Assembly (NCBI RefSeq): GCF_016919385.1
Contig: NZ_CP070351.1
Coordinates: forward strand, 4,196,792 to 4,260,791
Length of the DNA stretch: 64,000 nt
Source: Gordonia sp. PDNC005
Lineage (GTDB): Bacteria; Actinomycetota; Actinomycetes; Mycobacteriales; Mycobacteriaceae
Direction of reading: 5' to 3'
Both the position numbers and the translations under genes were made by a program. The notes under the pieces are model-generated. The model made no database searches. It saw only the letters and a list, made by a program, of their open reading frames with translations, and was not told the origin of the DNA. Shown here one piece after another: positions 38,717 to 47,485 of the stretch (its first letter is position 1; every line of letters begins with the position of its first letter).

Positions 38717-39769
38717 ATGTCGGCCATGAGTGATGTGCTGCTGGTTCTGACCGATCCCGATCTGCACCCGGACGTCGCCCGGTGCGCAGCCGCGACCGGG
38801 TACGCGGTGGTGATCGGCGAACCGTCATCGTGCCGACACGACTGGCTCAGGGCGACGGCCGTCGCCGCGGACGCCGATGCGCTGGAGGTGCTGACCACGC
38901 TGCGTCCACCTCGCCGACCCGGGCTGGTCGTGGTCGGCGCCGGAGACGATCAGCGTGGCTGGCAGTCGGGGATGGCATTGGGTGCGCAGGGTGGATTTGT
39001 GCTGCCGGCCGAGGAGTCGGCCCTGGTGAGCGCGCTGTCGGAGTTTCGCCGCCCAGTTCGTAGACCGGCCGGTGCCGTCGCGGTGATCGGAGGGCACGGC
39101 GGAGCCGGAGCGTCCACGTTGGCCGCCGCGGTCGCCTTGACGGCAGGCGCGACAGACGATGTGCTGCTCATCGATGCCGATCAGGCGGGTGCAGGTGTCG
39201 ATCTCCTTCTCGGCGTGGAGGAGAAGTCGGGGCTCCGGTGGGCGGACGTGACCGGTGAGACCGGCGTGATCAGCGGTCCGGCGCTGCGGGCAGCCCTTCC
39301 GCGAGTGGGCCGAGTGAGCGTGATCGGGCCCGCCCGCGACGACGTGTCGCCCCTGCGGCCGGACACCGTTCTCGCCGTCGTCGACGCGGGCCGAACCGCA
39401 GGTGACGTGGTTGTCGCCGACGTCGGACGTGCACCGGGCCCAGCGGCGTCGGGGCTGATCGACACGGCCGACTTCGTCGTCGTCGTGACGACGGCGTCGG
39501 TGCACGCGGTGGCGGCGACACGTCGGACGGCTGCCCGGATGGTCGGCGATCGTGACGCGGTGCTTGTGGTCCGAGGGCCGTCGCCGGGAGGGCTGCGTGC
39601 ACGTGACGTCGCCGATGCGGTGGGGATTCCGCTTCTCGGCGGCTACCGGCCGGAACGGTCGCTCGCAGCGCGGTGTGAAGCGTCGGGGCTGCGGTTGCGT
39701 CGGCGAGGACCGCTGACGACAGCGGCTCGCGACGTGTGCGCCCGCCTGACGGTCGGTGCCCGGCGATGA
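38717..39769 (+). CDS. Ssd/CpaE-like septum-site/Tad localisation protein
   Basis: A 350-residue MinD/CpaE-like protein at the head of the tad cluster, orthologous in position to M. tuberculosis Ssd (Rv3660c). The N-terminus resembles a receiver-like domain (VLLVLTDPDLHPDVARCAAA). The P-loop reads IGGHGGAGASTLAA: both lysines of the MinD-type deviant Walker A are gone, so ATP hydrolysis is doubtful. DADQAGAGVDLLLG is the following strand-loop. In Caulobacter CpaE places the Tad machine; mycobacterial Ssd affects septum formation. ATG 38717 or 38726 could be the start. Confidence 0.82.
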   Translation: MSAMSDVLLVLTDPDLHPDVARCAAATGYAVVIGEPSSCRHDWLRATAVAADADALEVLTTLRPPRRPGLVVVGAGDDQRGWQSGMALGAQGGFVLPAEESALVSALSEFRRPVRRPAGAVAVIGGHGGAGASTLAAAVALTAGATDDVLLIDADQAGAGVDLLLGVEEKSGLRWADVTGETGVISGPALRAALPRVGRVSVIGPARDDVSPLRPDTVLAVVDAGRTAGDVVVADVGRAPGPAASGLIDTADFVVVVTTASVHAVAATRRTAARMVGDRDAVLVVRGPSPGGLRARDVADAVGIPLLGGYRPERSLAARCEASGLRLRRRGPLTTAARDVCARLTVGARR

Positions 39770-40941
39770 CGGCCGCACGTGCCGCTCTGCTTGATCGGGT
39801 GAGGGAACGGCTCGCCGGGCAGACGTCGGACCTCGATCCGTCGGTGATCGCCGACGCCATCCGCGCCGAGTCGGGTGGCCTGCTCGGCGACACCGATCTG
39901 CTCGACGTGCTGCGGTACCTGCAGACCGAGATGGTCGGCGCCGGTCGCCTCGAGGGACTGCTCGCCGAGCCTGCCGTGACCGACGTCCTGGTCGTCGGAC
40001 CGTCTGCAGTGTGGGCGGATCGTGGTGACGGGCTTGAGCTCACCGGCGTTCGCTTCGACGACGAGGCCTCGGTCCGTCGCCTCGCAGGCCGACTCGCGCT
40101 CGGTGCGGGCCGTCGGCTCGACGACGCACAGCCGTGGGTGGACGGTCAGTTGTCCGGTGTCGGTCGGCGAGGGATCGCTGTTCGCCTGCACGCGGTGATC
40201 CCACCCCTCGCGATCGATGGGACGTGCATCTCGCTGCGGGTTCTGCGCAGCGCGACTCAGACATTTGACGCACTTGCCGCGGCCGCTGCGATCGCCCCGC
40301 AGATCGTTGACCTGCTCAGGCGGATCGTGGTCGGACGCCTCGCATTTCTGATCGTCGGTGGCACGGGGACCGGCAAGACGACACTGCTCAACGCGCTGCT
40401 CGGCGAGTGCGGTCCAGACGAACGGATCATCACTGTGGAAGACGCATCGGAGCTCGAACCGCAGCATCCACACGTCGTTCGGCTGGTGGCGCGAACGGCG
40501 AATGTGGAAGGGGTGGGCGATGTTCCGGTGCGAACACTCGTCCGTCAAGCGCTCCGGATGCGGCCCGATCGGATCGTCGTCGGTGAGGTCCGCGGGGCCG
40601 AGGTGATCGACTTGCTCGTCGCGTTGAACACGGGCCACGACGGCTGCGGAGGCACGCTGCACGCGAACTCGACGTCGGAGGTGCCCGCTCGGATGGAAGC
40701 TCTCGCGGCTCTCGGCGGAATGGGTCGGGTCGCGCTGCACAGCCAATTGGCCGCGGCGATCCAGGTGGTGCTGGGACTGGGTCGTGACGCGAGCGGGCGA
40801 CGTGGGATCGCGGAGATCGGCGTGCTCGATCGGGGAGACGACGGCTTCGCATCGATCGTCACCGTGTGGTCGCGGGACTCCGGTTTCACCGATGCCCGCG
40901 GCAGGTTGGACGCGATGCTCGATCGGCGGCGTGTCCGATGA
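39766..40941 (+). CDS. tadA: TadA/CpaF secretion ATPase
   Basis: A 391-residue type II/IV secretion ATPase that drives assembly of Flp-type pili. The N-terminal domain (about 1-180) leads to Walker [12 protein letters not shown] (about 205). The Asp box follows, with [15 protein letters not shown], and Walker B is [15 protein letters not shown] with the His-box [13 protein letters not shown] after it. ATG 39766 overlaps the Ssd stop by ATGA. The three following genes continue with overlaps, so tadA, tadB and tadC are translationally coupled. Confidence 0.93.
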   Translation: MTAARAALLDRVRERLAGQTSDLDPSVIADAIRAESGGLLGDTDLLDVLRYLQTEMVGAGRLEGLLAEPAVTDVLVVGPSAVWADRGDGLELTGVRFDDEASVRRLAGRLALGAGRRLDDAQPWVDGQLSGVGRRGIAVRLHAVIPPLAIDGTCISLRVLRSATQTFDALAAAAAIAPQIVDLLRRIVVGRLAFLIVGGTGTGKTTLLNALLGECGPDERIITVEDASELEPQHPHVVRLVARTANVEGVGDVPVRTLVRQALRMRPDRIVVGEVRGAEVIDLLVALNTGHDGCGGTLHANSTSEVPARMEALAALGGMGRVALHSQLAAAIQVVLGLGRDASGRRGIAEIGVLDRGDDGFASIVTVWSRDSGFTDARGRLDAMLDRRRVR

Positions 40942-41714
40942 TCGTCGGGCCGCTGCTCGCGGCGACGGGGACGGCGGTGCTGTTGTGGCCGCGACCTGCC
41001 GTTTTCCGGCGGTTGCCGAGGCGGCAGAGTCTCGCAGGGAGACTAAGCGGGGTCGATCCGATCTGGGCGGTGGCGGGCTCTCCTCTCCTCGTCGGTGCGG
41101 TTGCCGGTGCGGCGCCTGCGGTCGCCTCCGTGTTGGTCGCCGCCACCGTGATCGGCGTGCGTCGTCGGTCGGTCCGCTCAGCCGCACAGGAGCTCCGCGA
41201 TGCGCAGGTGCGGCGTGCGCTGTCGGTGATGATCGCCGAGATGTCCGTCGGGGCGCCGATCGTGCACGCTTGTCGATCGGCGTCGGACGAGCTCTCGAGA
41301 GACGGGCCGTCCGACGTCGCGAGCGAGCTGGCGAGGATGGCCGCCCGAGCCGAACTCGGCGGTGACCCGGTCGACGGTGCCGCAGGATTGGAACGTCTCG
41401 CGGCAGCGTGGGCGGCGTCTGCCGGCAGGGGTCTGCCGATGATCGACCTGATGCAGTCGCTGCGCGCCGATCTCGCAGCTCGCGCCGAACACGCGTCACG
41501 CACGCGTGCGGGGCTGGCCGGGCCGCGGGCGACAGCGGCCGTGTTGGCGATGCTTCCGCTGCTCGGTGTCGCGCTGGGGCAGGCGATGGGCGCTGAGCCG
41601 TTGGCAGTTCTCCTGCGGCCGGGTGTCGGTGGAATCCTGCTGGTCATCGGTACTGCGCTGGCCGTTGCAGGCGTCTGGTGGACGGCCGCGATCACCGAGA
41701 AGGTGATGCGATGA
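40938..41714 (+). CDS. tadB: TadB-like inner-membrane platform protein (type II secretion F domain)
   Basis: A 258-residue protein with hydrophobic segments near the N-terminus (two, about 1-20 and 45-75). A cytosolic helical T2SF domain ([26 protein letters not shown]) follows, then two C-terminal transmembrane helices ([20 protein letters not shown] and [16 protein letters not shown]). It forms the membrane platform for TadA. Overlaps the tadA and tadC reading frames by 4 bp. Confidence 0.88.
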   Translation: MIVGPLLAATGTAVLLWPRPAVFRRLPRRQSLAGRLSGVDPIWAVAGSPLLVGAVAGAAPAVASVLVAATVIGVRRRSVRSAAQELRDAQVRRALSVMIAEMSVGAPIVHACRSASDELSRDGPSDVASELARMAARAELGGDPVDGAAGLERLAAAWAASAGRGLPMIDLMQSLRADLAARAEHASRTRAGLAGPRATAAVLAMLPLLGVALGQAMGAEPLAVLLRPGVGGILLVIGTALAVAGVWWTAAITEKVMR

Positions 41715-42295
41715 TTCTGCCGATCGCACTGTGCACCTGCGTCGCCCTGTGGATCTGGCCGGGAGCGGACTGGGCCCTGGCGAGAGTCGTCGAGCGACCA
41801 CGACCGGTCCGCGAACCTCGATGGCTGGGACGAGGACGGTTGCGGCCCGATCCGTTCGACACGGCGGCCGCCTACGACATGTTCGCGGTCTGCCTTCGGA
41901 GTGGACTGCCGGTGTCGTCCGCAGCCGAGATCGCGGCCGACGGTGCTCCCGCAGCCGTCGCGGCGCCGATGCTGCGGGCCGCGGAACTCCTAGCGCTGGG
42001 AGCGGATCCGGAGTCGGCGTGGGCATTCGAGCGTGGAACGGACGACCCGTCGTTCGCCGACCTCGCCTCGTTGGCGCGGCGTGCATCGCGAGCGGGAGCG
42101 TCCTTGGCCGATGGAGTCGCCGACCTTGCCGATCAGATGCGGCGCGTGGAAGCCGACCGGGCGTTGGAGGCGGCGGAGAAGGCCGGCGTGAAGGTCAGCG
42201 GCCCACTCGGATTGTGCTTCCTGCCCGCGTTCGTGTGCCTCGGCATCGTGCCGGTGGTGATCGGTCTGGCGTCGGGGATGCTGGGCTCGGTCTGA
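41711..42295 (+). CDS. tadC: TadC-like inner-membrane platform protein
   Basis: A 194-residue T2SF-type protein, shorter than TadB. The helical domain has YDMFAVCLRSGLPVSSAAEIAA followed by SLARRASRAGASLADGVADL, and the final helix is LGLCFLPAFVCLGIVPVVIG. It works with TadB as the second platform half. The tad unit is interrupted after it by an oppositely oriented methyltransferase gene before the pilin genes resume. Confidence 0.88.
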   Translation: MILPIALCTCVALWIWPGADWALARVVERPRPVREPRWLGRGRLRPDPFDTAAAYDMFAVCLRSGLPVSSAAEIAADGAPAAVAAPMLRAAELLALGADPESAWAFERGTDDPSFADLASLARRASRAGASLADGVADLADQMRRVEADRALEAAEKAGVKVSGPLGLCFLPAFVCLGIVPVVIGLASGMLGSV

Positions 42296-42415
42296 GCACA
42301 ACATGGCGGGAAAGTAACGCCGGGGTGCGTTTCATACGCCACCCCTCTGTGACTTTTGTGGAACAACGCCCACGAACGTCGGCAGACGTCGCCGTCGCCA
42401 CCGGGAATCAATCAT

Positions 42416-43180
42416 CTAGTGGTTGAGCGGTCGCCGTGCCTCGATGAGATGGCGGGTCGAATGTGCGATGAACGGACCGTCACGCGCGATCAGCTCGTGA
42501 ATGTCGTGTAGACGGTCGCGGTACTTCTCGACGGTGAACCCCGGTACCCACCAGACCACCTTGCGCAGCAGATACACCACGGCCGCGACGTCGTTGATCG
42601 CGATGCGCAGGCTGGCGGTGCGCAGATCGACAACCTCCAGTCCGGCTGATCTCGCCGCGTCCGCTTCGTCGTCGGGGTGACGTCCGCGTCGCGCTTGAGG
42701 TTGGGGGCCGAGAAAGAACTCGATGAGGTCGAACGCGCTCGCCGGCCCCACATGCTGGGCGAAGTACGTGCCGCCTGGTTGAAGTACCCGGGCGATCTCG
42801 TCCCACCACACGGTGGCGGGGTGTCGGCTGGTGACGAGGTCGAATGCTTCGCTTGCAAAAGGCAGTGGTGGCTCGTCCGCGTCGGCGACGACGGCCACCC
42901 CGCGAGGATGCAGCAGTCGGGTGGCTTTTTCGATGTTCGGCGGCCACGACTCGGTCGCCACCGCCGTGGGAGGGAAGGTCGAGGCTTCGGCGAGAACCTC
43001 ACCGCCGCCGGTCTGGATGTCCAACGAGGCCGATGCCCTGCTGAGCCGATCGGCGAGTTGGACGGCGTACCGCCATTCGGGGCGTTCCTCGGTGGCGCGG
43101 CCCGCGAGCCAGGAGAAGTCCCAACCCGAGAGGTCAGGTTCGTTCCCGATTTCGATCAGGGTGTCGAATGAGTCAGCCAC
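42416..43180 (-). CDS. class I SAM-dependent methyltransferase inserted in the tad cluster
   Basis: A 254-residue methyltransferase. The SAM motif is DIQTGGGEVLAE (motif I) and VVADADEPPLPFA the motif II/III region, with EIARVLQPGGTYFAQHV as the post-motif strand. It may methylate a small molecule; some relatives are annotated as SmtA- or rRNA-type. GTG 43180 is the best start. It is antisense to the tad genes, separates tadC from the Flp-like pilin, and has its own promoter region shared with the pilin genes. Confidence 0.85.
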   Translation of the reverse strand: MADSFDTLIEIGNEPDLSGWDFSWLAGRATEERPEWRYAVQLADRLSRASASLDIQTGGGEVLAEASTFPPTAVATESWPPNIEKATRLLHPRGVAVVADADEPPLPFASEAFDLVTSRHPATVWWDEIARVLQPGGTYFAQHVGPASAFDLIEFFLGPQPQARRGRHPDDEADAARSAGLEVVDLRTASLRIAINDVAAVVYLLRKVVWWVPGFTVEKYRDRLHDIHELIARDGPFIAHSTRHLIEARRPLNH

Positions 43181-43296
43181 GCACCTGATGGTCTCACGGC
43201 TGCTCACTGTGGAAATCGATGGAACCGGATCCAGGCTTCGTGCGTCTTCACCTATGAAGGGCTCGACCAGCGGGTCTGACGATCGCAGGGGGAGAC

Positions 43297-43515
43297 ATGG
43301 GAACACGTCGAGGTACGAGATGGATGACAGAGGCGAAGGTGCTCGGGGTCCGGTTGATCGCCGACGAAGAGGGGATGTCGACTGCCGAATACGCCATCGG
43401 CACCATCGCGGCGGCGGCATTCGGGGCGATCCTGTACACGGTGGTGACGGGCGACAACGTGGTCACCGCGCTGACGGGGATCATCTCGAAAGCGCTCAGT
43501 ACGTCGGTCGGTTGA
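43297..43515 (+). CDS. Flp/DUF4244-type prepilin (Rv3656c-like)
   Basis: A 72-residue pilin-like protein: a short leader ending DEEG, then MSTAEYAIGTIAAAAFGAIL, the Glu-Tyr-containing hydrophobic helix of Flp-type pilins. Cleavage after EEG by a prepilin peptidase is expected, but no TadV/PilD gene is in the window. GGGGGAG precedes ATG 43297; an internal ATG at 43324 would give a shorter leader. Followed 1 bp later by the TadE-like gene. Confidence 0.88.
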   Translation: MGTRRGTRWMTEAKVLGVRLIADEEGMSTAEYAIGTIAAAAFGAILYTVVTGDNVVTALTGIISKALSTSVG

Positions 43516-43516
43516 C

Positions 43517-43879
43517 ATGCTGAGTCGCCTGTTCGTCGACGAGCGCGGAATGGTGACTGTCGAGGCCGCCTTCGCGTTGGCGGCGATAGCCGCGTTCCTT
43601 CTCGTGGGGATTGGTGCCGTCGCGGGGGTGGCGACGCAGATCCGGTGCACGGATGCCGCGCGTGAAGTCGCCAGACTCACCGCGGCAGGCGACGCGACGG
43701 CTGAATCAGTCGGGCGTCGAGTCGCTCCCGGAGGTGCGTCGATCGGGGTGGTGACGTCGGGGGAGACCGTCACCGTCACCGTGTCAGCAGATGTCCCACT
43801 GGTGCCGATGCTGACGGTGTCGGCGCGGGCTGTCGCAGCGGTCGAGCCTGCGGGTGCTGCCGATGCGCCGGCGGAATGA
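43517..43879 (+). CDS. TadE-like minor pilin (Rv3655c-like)
   Basis: A 120-residue protein with leader and helix DERGMVTVEAAFALAAIAAFLLVG, the TadE pattern with the Glu at +5. A variable extracytoplasmic part follows (about 50-120). It has one Cys (IRCTD). It probably primes or regulates pilus assembly, or forms the Tad pseudopilus. Its stop overlaps the next gene. Confidence 0.85.
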   Translation: MLSRLFVDERGMVTVEAAFALAAIAAFLLVGIGAVAGVATQIRCTDAAREVARLTAAGDATAESVGRRVAPGGASIGVVTSGETVTVTVSADVPLVPMLTVSARAVAAVEPAGAADAPAE

Positions 43880-44219
43880 CGAGGGGTTCTCCACCATCAC
43901 CGGTGCTGCGGTGATCGCGGCTCTCGCGAGCGTGCTTGTCGGGGTGCTCTACGTGGGAGCTGCGGTGGTCGCCCGTCACCGGGCGCAGAGCGCGGCCGAT
44001 CTCGGAGCACTCGCTGCCGCGTCTGCGCACGTTCTCGGCGACGACGGGTGCGTCGCCGCGACAGAGTTGCTCGCCTCGGCGGACGGCCGCCCGCGGATCA
44101 CCTCGTGCACGGTGGACGGTCAGGATGTCGTCGTTCGAGTTGTGGTCGAGGTTCGGCTCGGCGGCCTCGGGATTCGAGACGCGGTCGCTGCGGCCCGAGC
44201 GGGGCCGGTGGAGGAGTGA
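43863..44219 (+). CDS. TadG-like/Rv3654c-like pilus-associated membrane protein
   Basis: A 118-residue protein with NDEGFSTITGAAVIAALASVL, a TadG-N-terminal type helix. HRAQSAADLGALAAASAH and a disulfide-capable Cys pair (DDGC ... ITSC) follow. It ends the tad unit. The stop lies inside the start of the decayed antitoxin frame (GTGAG at 44216). Confidence 0.8.
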   Translation: MRRRNDEGFSTITGAAVIAALASVLVGVLYVGAAVVARHRAQSAADLGALAAASAHVLGDDGCVAATELLASADGRPRITSCTVDGQDVVVRVVVEVRLGGLGIRDAVAAARAGPVEE

Positions 44220-44338
44220 GAGCTGCTGTCACTCCGACGACGCGGCAGTTCGGTCAGTTCCCCGGGATGGTCGTGCCTGACGACTTCGATGCTCCGCTGT
44301 CCGACGGTGAACTGAAGGCGTGGGAGGGCGGCGCGTGA
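44216..44338 (+). pseudogene. remnant of a Phd/YefM-type antitoxin (C-terminal toxin-binding tail only)
   Basis: A 40-codon frame whose end, FPGMVVPDDFDAPLSDGELKAWEGG, resembles the last third of antitoxins that partner PIN-domain toxins (x-P-x-D-F-D-x-P-L-x-D-x-x-L/x-x-W/F-E-G). The DNA-binding N-terminal half is missing, and the frame now starts inside the stop of the pilin gene. It runs directly (TGA overlapping GTG) into a broken PIN gene. Confidence 0.6.
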
Positions 44339-44608
44339 CATCGGTCCTGCTCGACACGAATGCGTTGCTGTGGCTGTTGAGCGAGCCGGGCAGGCTGAAC
44401 AGCGCGGCGCTGTCGGTGATCAGCGACCCGGCGACGGAGGTCTGCGTGTAGTCGGGGTCTGCCTGGGAAGTGGCGACGAAGCCCCGGCTGGGAAGGCCGG
44501 ACGCCGGCCCCCTGCTCGCGACATGGCCGGAGACGCTCGCTTCGATGTCAGCTGTCGATAGGCCGGTCGACGCCGTGCATACCCGCACATTGGATACGCG
44601 CAGCTGAC
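44336..44608 (+). pseudogene. broken PIN-domain (VapC-type) toxin
   Basis: The reading VLLDTNALLWLLSEPGRL starts a VapC-like PIN domain with its first Asp. At about codon 39 a TAG replaces the usual Ser or Ala codon in the x-V-S-A-S-A-W-E segment. Reading continues as SGSAWEVATKPRLGRP with the conserved Glu, then ends at a TGA before the catalytic D-x-F/D-R region. So both a nonsense mutation and loss of the C-terminal half have occurred. It fills the gap between the tad cluster and the helicase gene, 3 bp short of the helicase stop. Confidence 0.75.
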
Positions 44609-44610
44609 CG

Positions 44611-46947
44611 TCAACTCCCGTACAACCGCCCGACAAGGCGGAGGAGTTTGATGGCGTGTTCTTTGTCGAGCGGCTCGTTGCCGTTGCCGCACTTCGGCGA
44701 TTGCACACACGACGGGCACCCGAAGTCGCATGTGCAGGAGGAGACTGCGACGTCGGTGGCGGCAATCCAGTCCGCGAACGCGTGGTAGCCGCGCTCGGCG
44801 AACCCTGCGCCGCCCGGGAACCCGTCGTAGACGAACACCGTCGGGAGCGCGGTCTGCGGATGCACATCGGTCGACAGTCCGCCGATGTCCCAGCGGTCGC
44901 AGGTCGCGACCAGCCCGAGCATGCCGATGGCGGCGTGTTCGGCGGCGTGAAGCGCGCCGGGGAACTTGTCGGGCGCGATTCCGGCGTCCACCATGGTGTC
45001 CGGTTCCATGGTGTACATGACGGCTCTCGTGGGAAGGCTCTCCTCCGGTAGATCGAGTGCCACCTGGTCGAGGATCTCGCCCGGCAGGGCCTTCCGCAGG
45101 AAGCCGACAACCTGGCTCGTCACAGTCACCTCGACGAAGGCGACCGTCAACGGTCCGAATGAACGCTGCTCGACGATCCGGTCGATCACCACGTCACTCA
45201 CCTCGCGCGGAGACGTGGTCCAGTCCGGCTCCTCGGGGTGAGCGAGGGCGAGGCCGTCGTCGAGGTCGAGCTCGTCGACCACGAAGCTCTCGCCTTGATG
45301 CAGATACACGGCACCGGGGAAGACGGACGTCTTCGCACGTGAGGAGTCCACGGTCCCCAGCAGACGGGAAGTCGTCGCGTCGACGATCAGCACCTGGCCG
45401 CCGATGCCGCCGCGGATGTCGACGTCGCTGTGCGGATCCAGGCCGGGCGCCGGATACCACCCGGCCTTTCGTCGTTTGAGCTGACCGCCGGCGACGAGTT
45501 CGTCGATCACCTCGACTGCGTGCCATGCCTCCGCCTCGTCGGCGGTGATAGGGAACTCGGTGGCGGCGCACAGCAGGTGCGGGCCGAGGACGTACGGGTT
45601 GGTCGGGTCGGTGACCGTCGCCTCCACGGGCCGCTCCAGCAGCGCTTCGGGATGGTGGACGAGGTACGTGTCGAGCGGGTCGTCGCGCGCGATCATCACC
45701 ACGAGCGAACCTTCGCCGCGTCGACCGGCGCGCCCGGCTTGCTGCCAGAACGATGCGACGGTTCCCGGATATCCGGCGACGACGACTGCGTCGAGCCCGC
45801 TGATGTCGACACCGAGTTCAAGAGCATTGGTGGTGGCGACGCCGAGCAGTTCGCCGTCGGAGAGGGCGCGTTCGAGCTTGCGACGATCGTCGGCGAGGTA
45901 GCCGGCGCGATAGGCGGCTACACGATCGACGAGTTCGGGCGCCGACTCCGCGAGCAACTGCTTGGCCTTGACCGCCGTGACCTCGACACCGCGGCGAGAC
46001 CGCACGAAGCACAGGGTGCGGGCGCCTTCGATGACGAAGTCGGCGAGCAGACGTGCCGCCTCAGCGCCCGCGGCGCGCCGGACTGGTGCGCCGTTCTCGC
46101 CGGTCGTCGGATCCGCTCCGCCGGAACCTTCGAGGAATCCGGGCTCCCACATGGCGACGGTGCGCTCGCCGTGCGGCGAGGTGTCGTCCGTGACGGCGAC
46201 GACGTCCTCGCCGATGAGCCGCGACAATGCCTGCGCGGGATTGGACACTGTCGCCGACGCTCCGATGACCACGGGGTGCGCGCCGTAGCGCCGGGCGATG
46301 CGAAGCGTGCGTTGCAGCACGAGCGCGGTGTGGGAGCCGAACACACCGCGATAGTGATGGCACTCGTCGACGACGATGTACTTGAGCTTGCTGAAGAACT
46401 GCCGCCACTTGGGGTGCGAGGAGCAGATGCCGACGTGGAGCATGTCGGGGTTTGTGAAGATCCACCGCGAATGCTGCCGCGCCCACTGGCGCAGTTCGGA
46501 GTCGGTGTCGCCGTCGTACGCGCACGGCTGCAGGTGCGCGAAGGCCGACCGTCCGGTGATCAACTGGGCCGTGGCCCGCAGCTGATCGCTGCCGAGCGCC
46601 TTCGTGGGGGAGAGGTAGAGCGCGGTGGCGTTGGGATCTTCGGCGAACGTGGTGAGGATCGGCAACTGGTAGGCGAGTGACTTGCCCGACGCAGTGCCGG
46701 TGCAGACGCACACGTGGCGACCCTCGCGCGCATGATTCGCCGCGGCGATCTGATGACGCCACGGCGTCCGGACGCCGCGCTCTACGAAGGCCTCCCGGAC
46801 CTGGGGATGCACCCACTCCGGCCACTCGTCGAATTGTGCTGTCCGCGTGGGGATCACGGCCATGTGCGTGAGTGGCGATTCCTCGTCGGACGGTGTTCCG
46901 GCGAGGGTGCGACCGAGCAGTTCGCTGCCGTACGTCGCGTGTTGCAT
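44611..46947 (-). CDS. DEAD/DEAH helicase with Cys-rich C-terminus (Rv3649/MrfA-like)
   Basis: A 778-residue SF2 helicase. The motifs are in order: Q-region WRHQIAAANHAREG, Walker A TGTASGKSLAYQLP, VVDECHHYRG as the DExH-like motif II, and GYPGTVASFWQQAGRAGRRG as motif VI. The C-terminal CTCDFGCPSCVQSPKCG is the four-Cys metal-binding cluster of MrfA-type helicases, which in Bacillus help repair DNA damaged by mitomycin. ATG 46947 gives the conserved N-terminus; the frame continues to 47010 without it. Divergent from cspA. Confidence 0.9.
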   Translation of the reverse strand: MQHATYGSELLGRTLAGTPSDEESPLTHMAVIPTRTAQFDEWPEWVHPQVREAFVERGVRTPWRHQIAAANHAREGRHVCVCTGTASGKSLAYQLPILTTFAEDPNATALYLSPTKALGSDQLRATAQLITGRSAFAHLQPCAYDGDTDSELRQWARQHSRWIFTNPDMLHVGICSSHPKWRQFFSKLKYIVVDECHHYRGVFGSHTALVLQRTLRIARRYGAHPVVIGASATVSNPAQALSRLIGEDVVAVTDDTSPHGERTVAMWEPGFLEGSGGADPTTGENGAPVRRAAGAEAARLLADFVIEGARTLCFVRSRRGVEVTAVKAKQLLAESAPELVDRVAAYRAGYLADDRRKLERALSDGELLGVATTNALELGVDISGLDAVVVAGYPGTVASFWQQAGRAGRRGEGSLVVMIARDDPLDTYLVHHPEALLERPVEATVTDPTNPYVLGPHLLCAATEFPITADEAEAWHAVEVIDELVAGGQLKRRKAGWYPAPGLDPHSDVDIRGGIGGQVLIVDATTSRLLGTVDSSRAKTSVFPGAVYLHQGESFVVDELDLDDGLALAHPEEPDWTTSPREVSDVVIDRIVEQRSFGPLTVAFVEVTVTSQVVGFLRKALPGEILDQVALDLPEESLPTRAVMYTMEPDTMVDAGIAPDKFPGALHAAEHAAIGMLGLVATCDRWDIGGLSTDVHPQTALPTVFVYDGFPGGAGFAERGYHAFADWIAATDVAVSSCTCDFGCPSCVQSPKCGNGNEPLDKEHAIKLLRLVGRLYGS

Positions 46948-47179
46948 CGTCCTCGCCCCAGGTTCTTCTCGATCGTCGTGCGCTAAAAGTATCGCGCCGC
47001 CCCGAAACATGATTAGCTAGTCCTGGTCGCACACTTCGCTTCGATGGCGAAGGGAGTTGCGAGCGTGGTACTTGCAGTCGGTTCCATCGCCATTGGCGGG
47101 GCTCGTTGAGGTATGGCGGTCGGAACAGGCCCCCGTCGGGACGTTCCGTGGCGGGAAGCAAAAGTTAGGAATGCAGTAG
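46948..47179. promoter_or_regulatory. divergent region with cspA leader
   Basis: This 230-bp gap holds promoters for the helicase and cspA. The cspA side is rich in stable short hairpins (for example CTTCGC/GCGAAG near 47032-47051), as expected for a long cold-shock 5' leader. No protein-coding frame is credible here. Confidence 0.4.
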
Positions 47180-47383
47180 ATGGCACAGGGCACTGTGAAG
47201 TGGTTCAACGCGGAGAAGGGCTTCGGCTTCATCGCGCCTGATGAGGGCAATGACGACGTGTTCGTTCATTACTCGGAGATCCAGGGCAACGGCTTCAAAA
47301 CCCTCGAAGAGAACCAGCGCGTGGAGTTCGAGGTCGGCCAGGGCACCAAGGGCCCGCAGGCCACCGGCGTTCGCGCAGTCTGA
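47180..47383 (+). CDS. cspA: cold-shock protein CspA
   Basis: A 67-residue single cold-shock domain. RNP1 is KGFGFIAP (about residues 12-19) and RNP2 VFVHYSEI. The short loops and length match actinobacterial CspA, an RNA chaperone. ATG 47180 sits after a leader of more than 100 bases. Followed by a terminator. Confidence 0.96.
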   Translation: MAQGTVKWFNAEKGFGFIAPDEGNDDVFVHYSEIQGNGFKTLEENQRVEFEVGQGTKGPQATGVRAV

Positions 47384-47422
47384 TTTGACTCGTCCCTAGG
47401 GACGACACCAGACACTTAGACG

Positions 47423-47458
47423 CAACTCCCGGTCCCGCTTCGGCGGGGCCGGGAGTTG
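47423..47458 (+). terminator. terminator after cspA
   Basis: CAACTCCCGGTCCCGC and GCGGGGCCGGGAGTTG form a strong stem with a TTCG loop, about 40 bp after cspA. Confidence 0.8.
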
Positions 47459-47470
47459 TGCGTTCTGCAC

Positions 47471-47485
47471 TATAAGATCAACTGT
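47471..47485 (+). promoter_or_regulatory. -10 element of a leaderless promoter
   Basis: TATAAG (47471-47476) lies 9 bp before GTG 47486, with no Shine-Dalgarno sequence, so the next message is probably leaderless. Confidence 0.45.

Noticed and set aside
37019..38767. 582-codon minus-strand frame opposite the acyl-CoA ligase
   Set aside because: Shadow of the ligase; His/Arg/Asp-rich and no domain.
39643..41499. 618-codon minus-strand frame opposite tadA/tadB
   Set aside because: Shadow of the tad genes; Arg/Pro/Ser-rich low-complexity sequence.
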